41,164 nucleotides of DNA from JACDAF01 sp036276035 (lineage in GTDB: Bacteria > Chloroflexota > Limnocylindria > P2-11E): contig DASUCM010000018.1 of the NCBI GenBank assembly GCA_036276035.1, positions 1-41,164 of the forward strand, given 5' to 3'. Shown one piece after another: positions 33,553 through 41,164 of this stretch. The stretch's first letter is position 1. Each line of letters opens with the position of its first letter. The notes below the pieces were generated by a model, which saw only the letters and a list, made by a program, of their open reading frames with translations, was not told where the DNA came from and did no database searches. A program made the translations under genes and the position numbers.

Positions 33553-34538
33553 CAGAGGCCCCAGCGGTCGACGCGCTCACCGGCGAGGCGCCAGACCCCG
33601 GCGAACGGGCCGTCCGAGCCGACGAACCAGACCTCGTCGCCGCGCGGGAAGATCGCGCGAAGCGTGCATGAGGTGCCGATCGTCCTGCGCTCGGCGCCGC
33701 TCGCCGTGACGATGTAGATAGCGCCAGCGTCGCCCGCGACCCAGGTGCGCCCCGCCGCCCGTGCGACGGCGCGGAAGGTCCCGGTGAACCCGCTGTCCAC
33801 CTTCTTCCAGCCACCGTCGTAGCGGAGGATCGTGCCGCCGTCGCCGGCCGCGACGACCTCGCCGACGGACGTTCCCGCGACCGCGCGCAGCGTCTGGGTG
33901 ACGCCGCTCGGGACCGGCAGCCAGCCGCGCTCCTCGAGCCGGTAGGTGACACCGCCCGCGCCGACGACCCAGGCGGAGGTCGGCGAGAACGCGACGACGC
34001 CGTAGAAGTGCTCGGTGAGGCCGCCTGCGTACTCGCTCCACCCCGCGGGCACCTGACGCAGCACCGTCCCGTTGGCGCCCGCGGCGATCACGCCGTCAGG
34101 CAGCGGCGAGACCGCGTTCAGGTCCTCGAGCTGCGTCGTGTCAACGCGCACTGTGCGCTCGGTGTCGTTCGCGGTGACCACGCGGCCTGCGCCGCCGACG
34201 GCGAGCATGACGTCGCGCACGCAGGTCGCCGAGGAGAGCGAGCGCAGCGTGCGGTCGACGAGGGCCCAGCGCTCGCCGTCGAAGCGCCCGATGCCCCCGC
34301 CGTCGGAAACGACCCACACCGCCTCGCGCGTCGCACAGCCTGCCGTGAGCGGCTGCTCGAAGACACCGTCATCGGGGCGCTGCACGGTCGGCGCGGGTGT
34401 CACGGGCGGGGCAGTGGGCGCGGCGGTCGGCGATGGCGCCGGTCGCGCGATGAGCCCGCCAGCGGCGCCGGCGGCGGCCGCGAGGAGCACGAGCAGGGCC
34501 GCACCGCCGAGCGCGAGCAGCGTCGTGCGGTCGGTCAT
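33549..34538 (-). CDS. Membrane-anchored beta-propeller protein (Ycf48/BNR-like)
   Basis: A 329-residue protein with one N-terminal membrane helix (LLALGGAALLVLLAAAAGAAGGLI, 7-30), a Pro/Thr/Ala linker (31-53), then about 270 residues of repeated short beta blades. The blades contain patterns such as AAGANGTVLRQ, AAGDGGTILRYDGGWKKVDSG and VAGDAGAIYIV, typical of Ycf48-like or BNR propellers. The domain faces outward. The function is unknown; such propellers bind proteins or sugars. Its ATG overlaps the htpX stop, and its TGA overlaps the CoA-transferase TTG, so it is tightly embedded in the run. It might act with the HtpX protease in membrane quality control. Confidence 0.75.
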   Translation of the reverse strand: MTDRTTLLALGGAALLVLLAAAAGAAGGLIARPAPSPTAAPTAPPVTPAPTVQRPDDGVFEQPLTAGCATREAVWVVSDGGGIGRFDGERWALVDRTLRSLSSATCVRDVMLAVGGAGRVVTANDTERTVRVDTTQLEDLNAVSPLPDGVIAAGANGTVLRQVPAGWSEYAGGLTEHFYGVVAFSPTSAWVVGAGGVTYRLEERGWLPVPSGVTQTLRAVAGTSVGEVVAAGDGGTILRYDGGWKKVDSGFTGTFRAVARAAGRTWVAGDAGAIYIVTASGAERRTIGTSCTLRAIFPRGDEVWFVGSDGPFAGVWRLAGERVDRWGLC

Positions 34539-35452
34539 CCCATCGCCTCGAGCCGCCGGATCCGCTCGGCGATCGGCGGGTGGGTGTCGAAGAGGCCGTC
34601 GAAGAACGCCGGCCGGTCCTTCAGCGGATTGGCGAAGTAGAGCGACGCGGTCGCCTTGTTCGCGACCTCGAGCGGCTCGCGGTCCGCTGCGATCTTCCGC
34701 AGGGCGCTCGCGAGGCCGGGCGGGTACCGCGTGAGGAGCGCGCCCGTCGCGTCCGCGAGGTACTCCCGCTGCCGCGAGACCGCGAGCTGGATGAGCGTCG
34801 CGACCACCGGGGTGACGAGCGCGAGCGCGAAGGCGACGAGCGCGATCGCGCCGCCGCGGTCGCGATCCCGGCCGCGGCGGCCGCCCCACCACATCGACCG
34901 CATGACCCAGTCCGCCAGCAGCGCCACGGTGCCGACGAGCACGACCACGAGGACCATCACGCGGATGTCGCGGTTGCCGACGTGCGACATCTCGTGCGCG
35001 AGCACCCCCTCGAGCTCCGTGCGGTCGAGCTTCTCGATGAGCCCGCGCGTGACCGCGATCGAGGCGTGCTTCGGATCGCGGCCGGTGGCGAAGGCGTTCG
35101 GTGCGGTGTCGTCGATGAGGTACAGCCTCGGCACCGGGAGGCCGGAGCCGATCGCGAGGGCCTCGACGATGTTGCGGACCTGCGGCGCCTCGCCCTCGGC
35201 GAGCGGCCGCGCGCGGCTCAGTCCGAGGATGACCTTGTCGCCCGCGAGGTACGACCCGGCTGCCGACAGCGACGAGATGCCGAGCGCGAACGGCGTCGCC
35301 GCGACGCCGCCTCCGGGCACGGTGTATTCGCCGACGACGTAGCCAAGGAGCACGACGAGCGCGGTGAACGCGGCGATGAGGACCGCGGTCCGGACACGGT
35401 TCGCGCCGGCCGCGTCATAGATCGAGAGGCGCCGCCCCGTGCCGGTCGTCAC
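34535..35452 (-). CDS. htpX: M48 membrane zinc metalloprotease HtpX-like
   Basis: A 305-residue membrane protease. The catalytic motif is HEMSH (His153, Glu154, His157) in LEGVLAHEMSHVGNRD, and the third zinc ligand is the Glu of SRQREYLADATGALL. Membrane helices at about 22-42 and 165-185 flank the site, with two more hydrophobic stretches. HtpX degrades misfolded membrane proteins. It starts at GTG and follows lemA by 28 bases; lemA-htpX adjacency is common in bacteria. Length is standard and active-site residues are intact. Confidence 0.95.
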   Translation of the reverse strand: MTTGTGRRLSIYDAAGANRVRTAVLIAAFTALVVLLGYVVGEYTVPGGGVAATPFALGISSLSAAGSYLAGDKVILGLSRARPLAEGEAPQVRNIVEALAIGSGLPVPRLYLIDDTAPNAFATGRDPKHASIAVTRGLIEKLDRTELEGVLAHEMSHVGNRDIRVMVLVVVLVGTVALLADWVMRSMWWGGRRGRDRDRGGAIALVAFALALVTPVVATLIQLAVSRQREYLADATGALLTRYPPGLASALRKIAADREPLEVANKATASLYFANPLKDRPAFFDGLFDTHPPIAERIRRLEAMG

Positions 35453-35480
35453 CGGCCGACGCGGACGTCACCTTGCGCTG

Positions 35481-36047
35481 TCAGGAGAACTTCACCTGCG
35501 GCACCGCGCGCTCTGTCGCGTCCGTGAGCTCGAAGTACTGCTCGGGCACAAAGCCGAACATCCCGCCGAGCAGGTTCGTGGGGAAGGTCATGAGCGCGGT
35601 GTTGTAGTCGCGCACGTTGCCGTTGTAGAAGCGGCGCGCGAACGCGATCTTGTCCTCGGTCGCGGTGAGGTTCTCGGAGAGGTCCTTGAACTCTTGGACC
35701 GCCTGCAGCTGCGGGTAGGCCTCGGCGACGGCGCGGAGGTTCAGGAGCGCGCCGCCGAGCGCGTTCTCCGCCTGCGCGCGCTGCTCCGGCGAGCCGCTGG
35801 TCGCTGCGGCGATGGCCTGCGCGCGCGCCTGCGTGACCGCCTCGAACGTCGAGCGCTCGTGCGCGGCATAGCCCTTCACGGTCTCGACGAGGTTCGGGAT
35901 GAGATCCCAGCGCCGCTTCAGCTGGACGTCGATGTCCGCCCAGGCTTCCTTCACGCGCTGGCGCAGCGTGACGAGCCGGTTGTACATGGAGATGAGGAAG
36001 AACGCGAGCACGACGAGGATGACGACGAGGACGATGGCGATCTCCAC
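35481..36047 (-). CDS. lemA: LemA-family membrane protein
   Basis: A 188-residue protein with a single N-terminal helix (IAIVLVVILVVLAFFLISMYN) followed by a helical bundle. Family-typical stretches are NRLVTLRQRVKEAWADIDVQLKRRWDLIPNLV (shown in part) and EAYPQLQAVQEFKDLSENLTATEDKIAFARRFYN (in part). It starts at a GTG with GGGAGGG eight bases upstream. Its biochemical role is not settled; it is often paired with HtpX, as here. It follows the FGGY kinase by 41 bases. Confidence 0.95.
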   Translation of the reverse strand: MEIAIVLVVILVVLAFFLISMYNRLVTLRQRVKEAWADIDVQLKRRWDLIPNLVETVKGYAAHERSTFEAVTQARAQAIAAATSGSPEQRAQAENALGGALLNLRAVAEAYPQLQAVQEFKDLSENLTATEDKIAFARRFYNGNVRDYNTALMTFPTNLLGGMFGFVPEQYFELTDATERAVPQVKFS

Positions 36048-36088
36048 TGGCTGGACCCTCCCCTACGCGCGCCCCGCGTCGCGCGTGC

Positions 36089-37612
36089 TCATGATGCCAC
36101 TCCGCCGATGGGGCGGAGCGCATCCTCGAGGCGGGCCTGACGCTCGACCGCTTCGCCGAACGCGGCGTGCGCGCGCGCTCGCGGCCGGAACACCCGGCCG
36201 AGCGGGGAGCGGATGCTGCCGAGATCCCCGATCGCACCGATGCGCTCGAGGGCGACGATCGCCGCGCCGCGCGCGGACCCCTCGCCCGCGGCGCTCGCGA
36301 CGAGGGGGCGGCCGAGCGCGTCCGCGAGCAGCTGCACGAGGTAGGGTCGGGAGAGCGCGTCCCCGCCCGTCGCGACGACGCGCTCGATGCCGGGGAGCGC
36401 CGCGTCGACGACCCGCCAGAGGCGCGCGAAGCGGCAGACGATGCCCTCGACGAAGGCCTGCACGACGTCCTCCGGCGCGCTGCCGAGGCCGATCCCCGCG
36501 ATCGACGCGCGCGCGGCGTCGTCCCAGCTCGGGCTGCGGTCCCCCGCGAGGAGCGGCAGTGCCACGAGGCCGTGCGCGCCGACGGGCCGCCGCAGCGTGG
36601 CCTCGAGGTCGACCCCGGGGAACGCGCGCGCGATCCACGCGAGCGCGTTGCCGCCGTTCGAGAGCGCGCCGCCGCAGACGACCCGCCGCGCGTCGAGGCG
36701 GTACGTCCACCCGCCCCTCACCACCGGCGCGTCCGCGGTCTCGCGGACGACCCGCAGCGCGCCGGAGGTGCCCACCATGAGCGCGGCCGTATCGGGCCGG
36801 ACGGCCCCCGCGCCGACGTTCGAGCACGCGCCGTCGCCGACGGCCGGGATCCAGGGCACCTGCGCGAGCGCCGGCCAGCGCCGCGCGAACGCGCGCGCGA
36901 GACCTTCGAGGGGCTCGTCGGACACGGGCGAGAGCGCGCGCTCGTCGAGGCCGAGGTGCGCGAGCATCGGCCGGTCCCACCCGGCGCCGCGCTGCGCGTA
37001 CAGGCCGGTCGCCGACGCCATGCCGTGGGCCGCGCGCCGCTCGCCGAACGCGCGGTAGTAGAGGTACTCGCCGAACGACATCCAGTGCGCGGTCCGCGCG
37101 ACCGTCTCGGGCGCGGCCGCCGCGAGCCAGCGCAGCTTTGCCGGCAGGTACGACGCGTGGAGCATGCAGCCGGTCCGCGCGTGGACCTCGCTCTCGTCCA
37201 GCTCCTGCCGCAGCGAGAGTGCAGCGTCCCGCGCGCGCGTGTCGGCCCAGGTGATGACGCGGGTCGTCGGCCTGCCGCGCGCGTCGACGCCCACGAGGCT
37301 GTGCCAGAACGTCGACACGGACACCGCGGCGATCTCGCCGGCCCGGCGGCCGATGACGCGCAGGACCGTGTCGACGCAGTCGAACGTCGCGCGGGCGCGC
37401 TCGTCGGCATCGAGCGACGCCTCGCCGAGACGGCTCGTGCGCGCCGCCTTTCGCGACCACGCCACCGCGGAGCCGATCGGGCGCGCCTTCGCGTCGAAGA
37501 CGAACGCGCGGAGGCCCGAGGTGCCGACGTCGATCGCGAGGACGAGCGGCGCACGCGCCTCCCGAAGCGGGATGGCGAGCGGCTCGCGAACGAGCGGCGC
37601 GCGGGCGACCAA
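36089..37612 (-). CDS. FGGY-family carbohydrate kinase (gluconokinase or xylulokinase type)
   Basis: A 507-residue sugar kinase with the phosphate-1 loop LAIDVGTSGLRAFVFD at about 25-40 and TFWHSLVGVD. WADTRARD and LMVGTSGALRVV (second phosphate loop) follow, then VVATGGDALSRPYLVQLLADAL with GGDA as adenosine motif. Substrate could be gluconate, xylulose or another C5/C6 sugar. The apparent start is TTG immediately after the TAG of the preceding kinase-like gene, and no better start lies near. It sits in a cluster with transketolase, so a pentose phosphate function is reasonable. The motifs are intact. Confidence 0.9.
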   Translation of the reverse strand: MVARAPLVREPLAIPLREARAPLVLAIDVGTSGLRAFVFDAKARPIGSAVAWSRKAARTSRLGEASLDADERARATFDCVDTVLRVIGRRAGEIAAVSVSTFWHSLVGVDARGRPTTRVITWADTRARDAALSLRQELDESEVHARTGCMLHASYLPAKLRWLAAAAPETVARTAHWMSFGEYLYYRAFGERRAAHGMASATGLYAQRGAGWDRPMLAHLGLDERALSPVSDEPLEGLARAFARRWPALAQVPWIPAVGDGACSNVGAGAVRPDTAALMVGTSGALRVVRETADAPVVRGGWTYRLDARRVVCGGALSNGGNALAWIARAFPGVDLEATLRRPVGAHGLVALPLLAGDRSPSWDDAARASIAGIGLGSAPEDVVQAFVEGIVCRFARLWRVVDAALPGIERVVATGGDALSRPYLVQLLADALGRPLVASAAGEGSARGAAIVALERIGAIGDLGSIRSPLGRVFRPRARAHAAFGEAVERQARLEDALRPIGGVAS

Positions 37613-38290
37613 CTAGCGGCGGAGTATGCGCGCGCGCAACGCCTCGACGGCCTCGCGCTCGTCCTGCCGGACGTTCTGGTCCGCGAGCCGGAAGTCGATC
37701 GCGACGGGGAGCGCCTCCTGGACGCCGGCCGGATCGGCCGCGCTGAGGAACTCCACCGCGAAGCGCGCGCGGAGGGCGCCGGCGAAACGCTGCAGAGGCG
37801 AGCGCGCCTTCGGCACCGCGCCGACGATGACGAACGTGAGCGCGACGTCGACCGGCGCCGGCCCGCGCGCCGCGTTCGCCCAGTCGATGACCCACGGTCC
37901 GTCGTCCGCGATGAGCACGTTCTGCGGGTGCAGGTCGAGGTGGAGGAACGCGTCGCCCGCACCGAACGGCGTGCGGAGGCCCGGCGGCGGCGGGATCTCG
38001 TGGAGCCGGCGATGCAGCTCGCCGAGCGTCCTCGCGTGGGCGCTGAGGCGCCACGGTCTGCGCATGCCGTCGTCCGACATCGTCCGCCCTTCGACCCGGC
38101 GCACGACCATGTCCGGTCCGCTCACGTCGCGCACCTCGGGGACCGGGTAGCCCGCCTTGCGCGCGTGCTCCATCACCGCGGCCTCGTGCTCGCACGACCG
38201 GCCGGAGCGGTAGCGGCGAAGGGCCCACTGCGCGTCGACCGCGAAGACGTCCGCATCGCGGCCCCTGCCGATGAGGCGGCGGTCGCTCAG
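37613..38290 (-). CDS. Aminoglycoside/choline-kinase-like phosphotransferase, apparent CTG start
   Basis: A kinase-like protein with the catalytic loop HLDLHPQNVLI (His-x-Asp-x4-Asn) and VIDWANAARG for metal binding. A shorter frame starts at GTG 38176 (187 residues), but it lacks the N-lobe. In-frame sequence upstream reads LSDRRLIGRGRDADVFAVDA (with WALRRYRSGRSCEHEAAVM), which is a convincing glycine loop and ATP-lobe. The only start codon for it is CTG at 38290, overlapping the transketolase TGA as CTGA. The full length is then 225 residues. The usual ATP-binding Lys appears as Arg in ALRRY, as in many bacterial homologues. Substrate could be an alcohol, sugar or aminoglycoside; its operon with transketolase suggests metabolism rather than resistance. 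Confidence 0.82.
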   Translation of the reverse strand: MSDRRLIGRGRDADVFAVDAQWALRRYRSGRSCEHEAAVMEHARKAGYPVPEVRDVSGPDMVVRRVEGRTMSDDGMRRPWRLSAHARTLGELHRRLHEIPPPPGLRTPFGAGDAFLHLDLHPQNVLIADDGPWVIDWANAARGPAPVDVALTFVIVGAVPKARSPLQRFAGALRARFAVEFLSAADPAGVQEALPVAIDFRLADQNVRQDEREAVEALRARILRR

Positions 38291-40152
38291 CCCGCGAGCT
38301 CTCGCGCCGCCTTCGCGATGTGCTTCGCGGAGATCCCCGCCGCGTCGAGCAGCTCGGCGGGCTTGCCGGAGCCCGGCATCTCGCGCACCGCGAGGTGCCG
38401 GTAGCGGATCGTGACGTCGCCCTTGCGGCTGTCGCCCGCGAGCGCGGCAAGCACCGCATCGCCGATCCCGCCCTCCGGCCAGTGATCCTCGACGACGACG
38501 AAGCGACCGCCGGTGACGGCCGACGCGGCGAAGAGCGCCTTCGCGTCGATCGGCTTCACCGAGTAGAGGTCGATGAGCCGCGCCGTGATGCCGTCCTTCT
38601 CGAGCTCGTCGCAGGCCTTCAGCGCCTCGTGCACGGTGATCCCCGCGGCGACGATCGTGACGCGGTCGTCGTTCCCGCCGCCGCGCAGCACCTTGCTGCC
38701 GCCGACCGGGAACTCCTCGCCGGCGGGGTACACGAGCGCGGTCTTCTCGCGCGTCGTGCGGATGTAGCTGATGCCCTCGCGGTCGGCCATCTGCACGACG
38801 AGCTTGGCGGCCTGGTTCGCGTCGCAGGGGTACAGCACCGTCGAGCCGTGGACCGCGCGCATCATCGCGAGGTCCTCGAGCGCCATCTGCGACGGGCCGT
38901 CCTCGCCGATGGACACGCCCGCGTGCGAGCCGGAGAGGCGCACGTTCGCGCGCGAGACCGCGGCCATGCGGATGAAGTCGTACGCGCGCGTGAGGAACGC
39001 GGCGAAGGTCGACGCGAACGGCACGAGCCCGACGACCTGCATCCCCACGGCAGCGGCGACGAGCTGCTGCTCCGCGATGTACATCTCGAAGAAGCGCTCC
39101 GGCGCCGCCTTCTTGAAGTCCTCGCTATGTGTCGAGTTGCTCACCTCGGCGTCGAGCACGACGACGTCCCCGCGGGCGGCGCCGAGCGCGGCGAGCGCCT
39201 CGCCGTACGCCTTGCGCGTCGCGAGCGGCTCCGTGTACTGCTTCAGGACCGGCTTCTCGCGCGTGATCCGCGGCCGCTCCCAGCGCTCGGGCCGCTGCCA
39301 CGCGAATGTCTTCGACGGCCTGTCACCGAGCTCCGCGAGCGCCGCCTTCGTCTGCTCTGGGTCGAGCGTCTTGCCGTGCCAGCCGGGCTTGTCCTCGATG
39401 AACGAGATGCCCGCGCCCTTCTTCGTACGCGCGATGACGACGCAGGGGCGCTCTGCGCCCCGCGCACGCGTGTACGCCTCCTCGATCTGCGCGAGGTCGT
39501 GGCCGTCGACGACGAGCGGCTCCCAGCCGAACGCCTCCGCGCGCGCGGCGTACGTGTCGGTGTCCCACTCGAGCTGCGTCGGGCCGCGCTGGCCGAGACG
39601 GTTCACGTCGATGATCGCCGTGAGGTTCGTGAGCTTCTCGTGGCCCGCGCGCTCGAAGGCCTCCCAGACGGAGCCCTCGGCGCTCTCGCTGTCGCCGAGC
39701 AGCGCCCACACCCGGTACGGCGCGCGGAGCACGCGCGCGCCCGCGAGCGCGACGCCGACGGCGATCGGGAAGCCCTGGCCGAGCGAGCCCGTCGCGACGT
39801 CGACCCACGGGAGCAGCGGCGTCGGGTGGCCCTCGAGCCTGCTCCCGAGCTTGCGGAAGGTGAGCAGCTCCTTGTCGTCGATGACGCCGGCGGCGCGGAA
39901 CATCGCGTACACCAGCGGCGAGGCGTGGCCCTTCGAGAAGATGAGGTGGTCGTTCGCGGGGTCGTCGGGCCGCGACCAGTCGTACCGCAGGTGACCCGCG
40001 AGGAGCACGGCCATCAGGTCCGCGGCGGAGAGCGAGGAGCTCGGGTGCCCCGAGCCGGCGGCGCTCGAGGAGCGGATCGAGTCGACGCGGAGCTGGCGGG
40101 CGAGCTCTGCGTAGGTGTCCAGCGCGGGCCGCGTCGCGGTCGTCGTTGCCAC
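38287..40152 (-). CDS. tkt: Transketolase (short, mammalian-like form)
   Basis: A 621-residue thiamine-diphosphate enzyme of the pentose phosphate pathway. The ThDP/metal site is GDSESAEGSVWEAFERAG...DVNRLGQ (shown in part). SGHPSSSLSAADLMAVLL and FSKGHASPLVYAM lie at the N-terminus. The second ThDP domain has EMYIAEQQLVAAAVGM and SHAGVSIGEDGPSQMALEDLAMMRA. The length, about 620, fits the short form typical of animals and many bacteria, not the 660-residue E. coli type. It starts at GTG, with TATCCT six bases upstream. The overlapping kinase genes that follow fit a sugar-phosphate operon. It lies 21 bases downstream of the HEPN gene. Confidence 0.95.
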   Translation of the reverse strand: MATTTATRPALDTYAELARQLRVDSIRSSSAAGSGHPSSSLSAADLMAVLLAGHLRYDWSRPDDPANDHLIFSKGHASPLVYAMFRAAGVIDDKELLTFRKLGSRLEGHPTPLLPWVDVATGSLGQGFPIAVGVALAGARVLRAPYRVWALLGDSESAEGSVWEAFERAGHEKLTNLTAIIDVNRLGQRGPTQLEWDTDTYAARAEAFGWEPLVVDGHDLAQIEEAYTRARGAERPCVVIARTKKGAGISFIEDKPGWHGKTLDPEQTKAALAELGDRPSKTFAWQRPERWERPRITREKPVLKQYTEPLATRKAYGEALAALGAARGDVVVLDAEVSNSTHSEDFKKAAPERFFEMYIAEQQLVAAAVGMQVVGLVPFASTFAAFLTRAYDFIRMAAVSRANVRLSGSHAGVSIGEDGPSQMALEDLAMMRAVHGSTVLYPCDANQAAKLVVQMADREGISYIRTTREKTALVYPAGEEFPVGGSKVLRGGGNDDRVTIVAAGITVHEALKACDELEKDGITARLIDLYSVKPIDAKALFAASAVTGGRFVVVEDHWPEGGIGDAVLAALAGDSRKGDVTIRYRHLAVREMPGSGKPAELLDAAGISAKHIAKAARELAG

Positions 40153-40158
40153 GGCGCG

Positions 40159-40164
40159 AGGATA
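40159..40164 (-). promoter_or_regulatory. Possible -10 box TATCCT before transketolase
   Basis: On the minus strand TATCCT ends six bases before the GTG start at 40152, with no Shine-Dalgarno sequence between. It fits a leaderless transcript for the transketolase operon. No strong -35 is visible. Confidence 0.45.
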
Positions 40165-40173
40165 GGACGCCGG

Positions 40174-40626
40174 TCAGTCCTCCGGCGCGCCGACCCGTGC
40201 CTGCGACGCCGCGAGCAGCTTCGCCGCAACGCGGATGGCGTCAGTCGCCAAGCTCTCGGGCACACTGCCGAACTCGTCGTATTGAGCGGTGTTCCGAGCG
40301 CGCCTGGCGGCATCGAGGACCCGCCGCTCGTCGGCGAACGCCTTCGGCAACGCCGGGTGCTCGAAACGAGCCTGATGCGACCCCGTCTTGCCCCGAAGAC
40401 GATGGCCGCTCAGAGCGATGACCGCGTCCGCCGCGTTCACGATCGCCGTCTCGGCACTGATGACGGCCTGGTCAGGGTCACCGCTCGCGAGCGCGACGCG
40501 AGCCCGCTCGAGGTTGCGCTTTGCGAGCTCGAGCTTCTTGTGCGGCTCGCGGACGCCCGCGTCGAACGGCTGGACGACGCTTGCGTACTTCTCGGCCCAC
40601 GCTCGTAAGTCGTCGCTCGAGCTCAT
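40174..40626 (-). CDS. HEPN-domain protein, SAV_6107-like, beside a nucleotidyltransferase
   Basis: A 150-residue all-helical protein with the HEPN-type pattern KKLELAKRNLERARVALASGDPDQAVISAETAIVNAADAVIAL (in part), which is the N-terminal helices, and RARNTAQYDEFG at residues 109-120. HEPN toxins such as HepT use Arg-x4-6-His; here Arg111-Asn112 is followed by Tyr116, with no His, as in the SAV_6107-like branch. The protein may therefore bind RNA or nucleotide without HepT-type cleavage. It starts at ATG 40626 and overlaps the nucleotidyltransferase frame by 149 bases. The pair resembles a HEPN-MNT toxin-antitoxin or a two-subunit nucleotidyltransferase. Confidence 0.78.
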   Translation of the reverse strand: MSSSDDLRAWAEKYASVVQPFDAGVREPHKKLELAKRNLERARVALASGDPDQAVISAETAIVNAADAVIALSGHRLRGKTGSHQARFEHPALPKAFADERRVLDAARRARNTAQYDEFGSVPESLATDAIRVAAKLLAASQARVGAPED

Positions 40627-41164
40627 CGTCGTCTCCCTTGATCCAGATCTTCTCGGACCGCCGCAGGGTGTCGAGGAAGGGCGACGCCTGCTCGACCGCG
40701 CGAGAGAGGTCCGCTCTCTTCCACGACACGAAGTTGACTTCACGGGCCAGCTCCTTCGAGAGCTCCCTCGCGACGTCCTCGAGCGGGCCCCAGTCCGCAT
40801 CACCGAGCACGAAGACGTCGATGTCGCTGCGGAGGTCGTCAGTTCCGCGCGCGTACGAGCCGAAGACGAACGCGAGGTCGACTCCCCTCTGTTTGGCCAC
40901 CACTGCCGCGATCCGCGCGCCGACACCCACGGTCCTCGCGTAGAGCTCTCGCAGTGATCGGTAGAGAGGATGCGCAGGGTCCATCCGCCACAGCCGGAGC
41001 GGGCCGACGCGGCGGCTCTCGATGAGTCCCTGCCGGCTCAGCTTCTCGAGAGCGAGCTGGACGGGACGCGGCGTGCCCCCGATGCGGCGCACGAGCTCGC
41101 GGGTGTGCAGCTCCTGGCCCGGGGCGCTCGTCAGGAGCGCCAGCAGGCGGGCTTCGGTGGCCGA
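40478..41164 (-). CDS. Winged-helix MNT nucleotidyltransferase, partial at 5' end
   Basis: The frame runs from the window edge to a TGA at 40478, about 228 visible residues. It starts in a winged helix (TEARLLALLTSAPGQELHTR, then ELVRRIGGTPRPVQLALEKL). A polymerase-beta-type nucleotidyltransferase domain follows with GSYARGTDDLRSDIDVFV, the G-S-x10-D-x-D motif. The globular part ends near IKGDDDEL; the last 49 residues read through the HEPN gene in another frame and are Arg/Ala-rich, unlike a domain. The true start is beyond 41164. MNT proteins neutralise HEPN toxins by AMPylation in MntA-HepT; here the partner is the overlapping gene. The winged helix suggests it also controls its own operon. 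Confidence 0.82.
   Translation of the reverse strand, partial: SATEARLLALLTSAPGQELHTRELVRRIGGTPRPVQLALEKLSRQGLIESRRVGPLRLWRMDPAHPLYRSLRELYARTVGVGARIAAVVAKQRGVDLAFVFGSYARGTDDLRSDIDVFVLGDADWGPLEDVARELSKELAREVNFVSWKRADLSRAVEQASPFLDTLRRSEKIWIKGDDDELERRLTSVGREVRKRRPAVRRGRPRAAQEARARKAQPRAGSRRARER

Overview
This window is a GC-rich bacterial chromosome segment with almost no intergenic space. Coding frames end strongly in G or C, and many starts are GTG, TTG or apparently CTG. I see no insertion sequence, phage, CRISPR or rRNA; one tRNA-Arg(CCG) is present. The gene set suggests a monoderm: a class A penicillin-binding protein with a Pro/Thr/Ala tail, phosphatidylinositol and PIM-type lipid genes, two lipoproteins and a holB-ricT pair. 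The HNH protein, the proline-rich tail and the GC bias recall uncultivated Chloroflexota (Limnocylindria-like); Actinomycetota is the main alternative. This placement is an inference from protein style, not from a marker-gene tree.

Left part (1-16 kb). A minus-strand vitamin B6 operon (pdxS, pdxT, a GNAT-like gene cut by the window edge) diverges from an HNH endonuclease gene and two tandem paralogous GT4 glycosyltransferases. Next is a divergent arsR/arsM arsenic pair with a clear inverted-repeat operator, then holB-ricT and an AAA+ ATPase. Converging on these from the right are a polyprenyl diphosphate synthase, a bifunctional PBP and a small membrane-anchored protein. A winged-helix-type ATPase, a 63-residue protein, a GlsB-type membrane protein and the tRNA follow.

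Middle part (16-31.5 kb). tatC converges on rarA with a 92-base antisense overlap. A flavin oxidoreductase, an MFS carrier and an exported intradiol-dioxygenase-like protein form a loose group. The most interesting unit runs from 21993 to 27830: an ArsR-like regulator, a CDP-alcohol phosphotransferase with an intact signature, myo-inositol-phosphate synthase, two acyltransferases, a PHP phosphoesterase and a PimA-like glycosyltransferase. Together they could make phosphatidylinositol and acylated mannosides, and the PHP protein is a candidate for the phosphatidylinositol-phosphate phosphatase the pathway requires. A peptide-type ABC importer (binding protein and two permeases, no ATPase in view) follows.

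Right part (31.5-41 kb) is one long minus-strand run. It holds a winged-helix nucleotidyltransferase and HEPN pair, transketolase, a small-molecule kinase, an FGGY kinase, lemA, htpX, a membrane-anchored beta-propeller, a class III CoA-transferase and a crotonase-fold protein.

Two architectural themes recur. Several first genes have a TANNNT box only 6-9 bases before the start codon, suggesting leaderless transcripts. Downstream genes are often coupled by a four-base NTGA overlap in which N can be A, G, T or apparently C.
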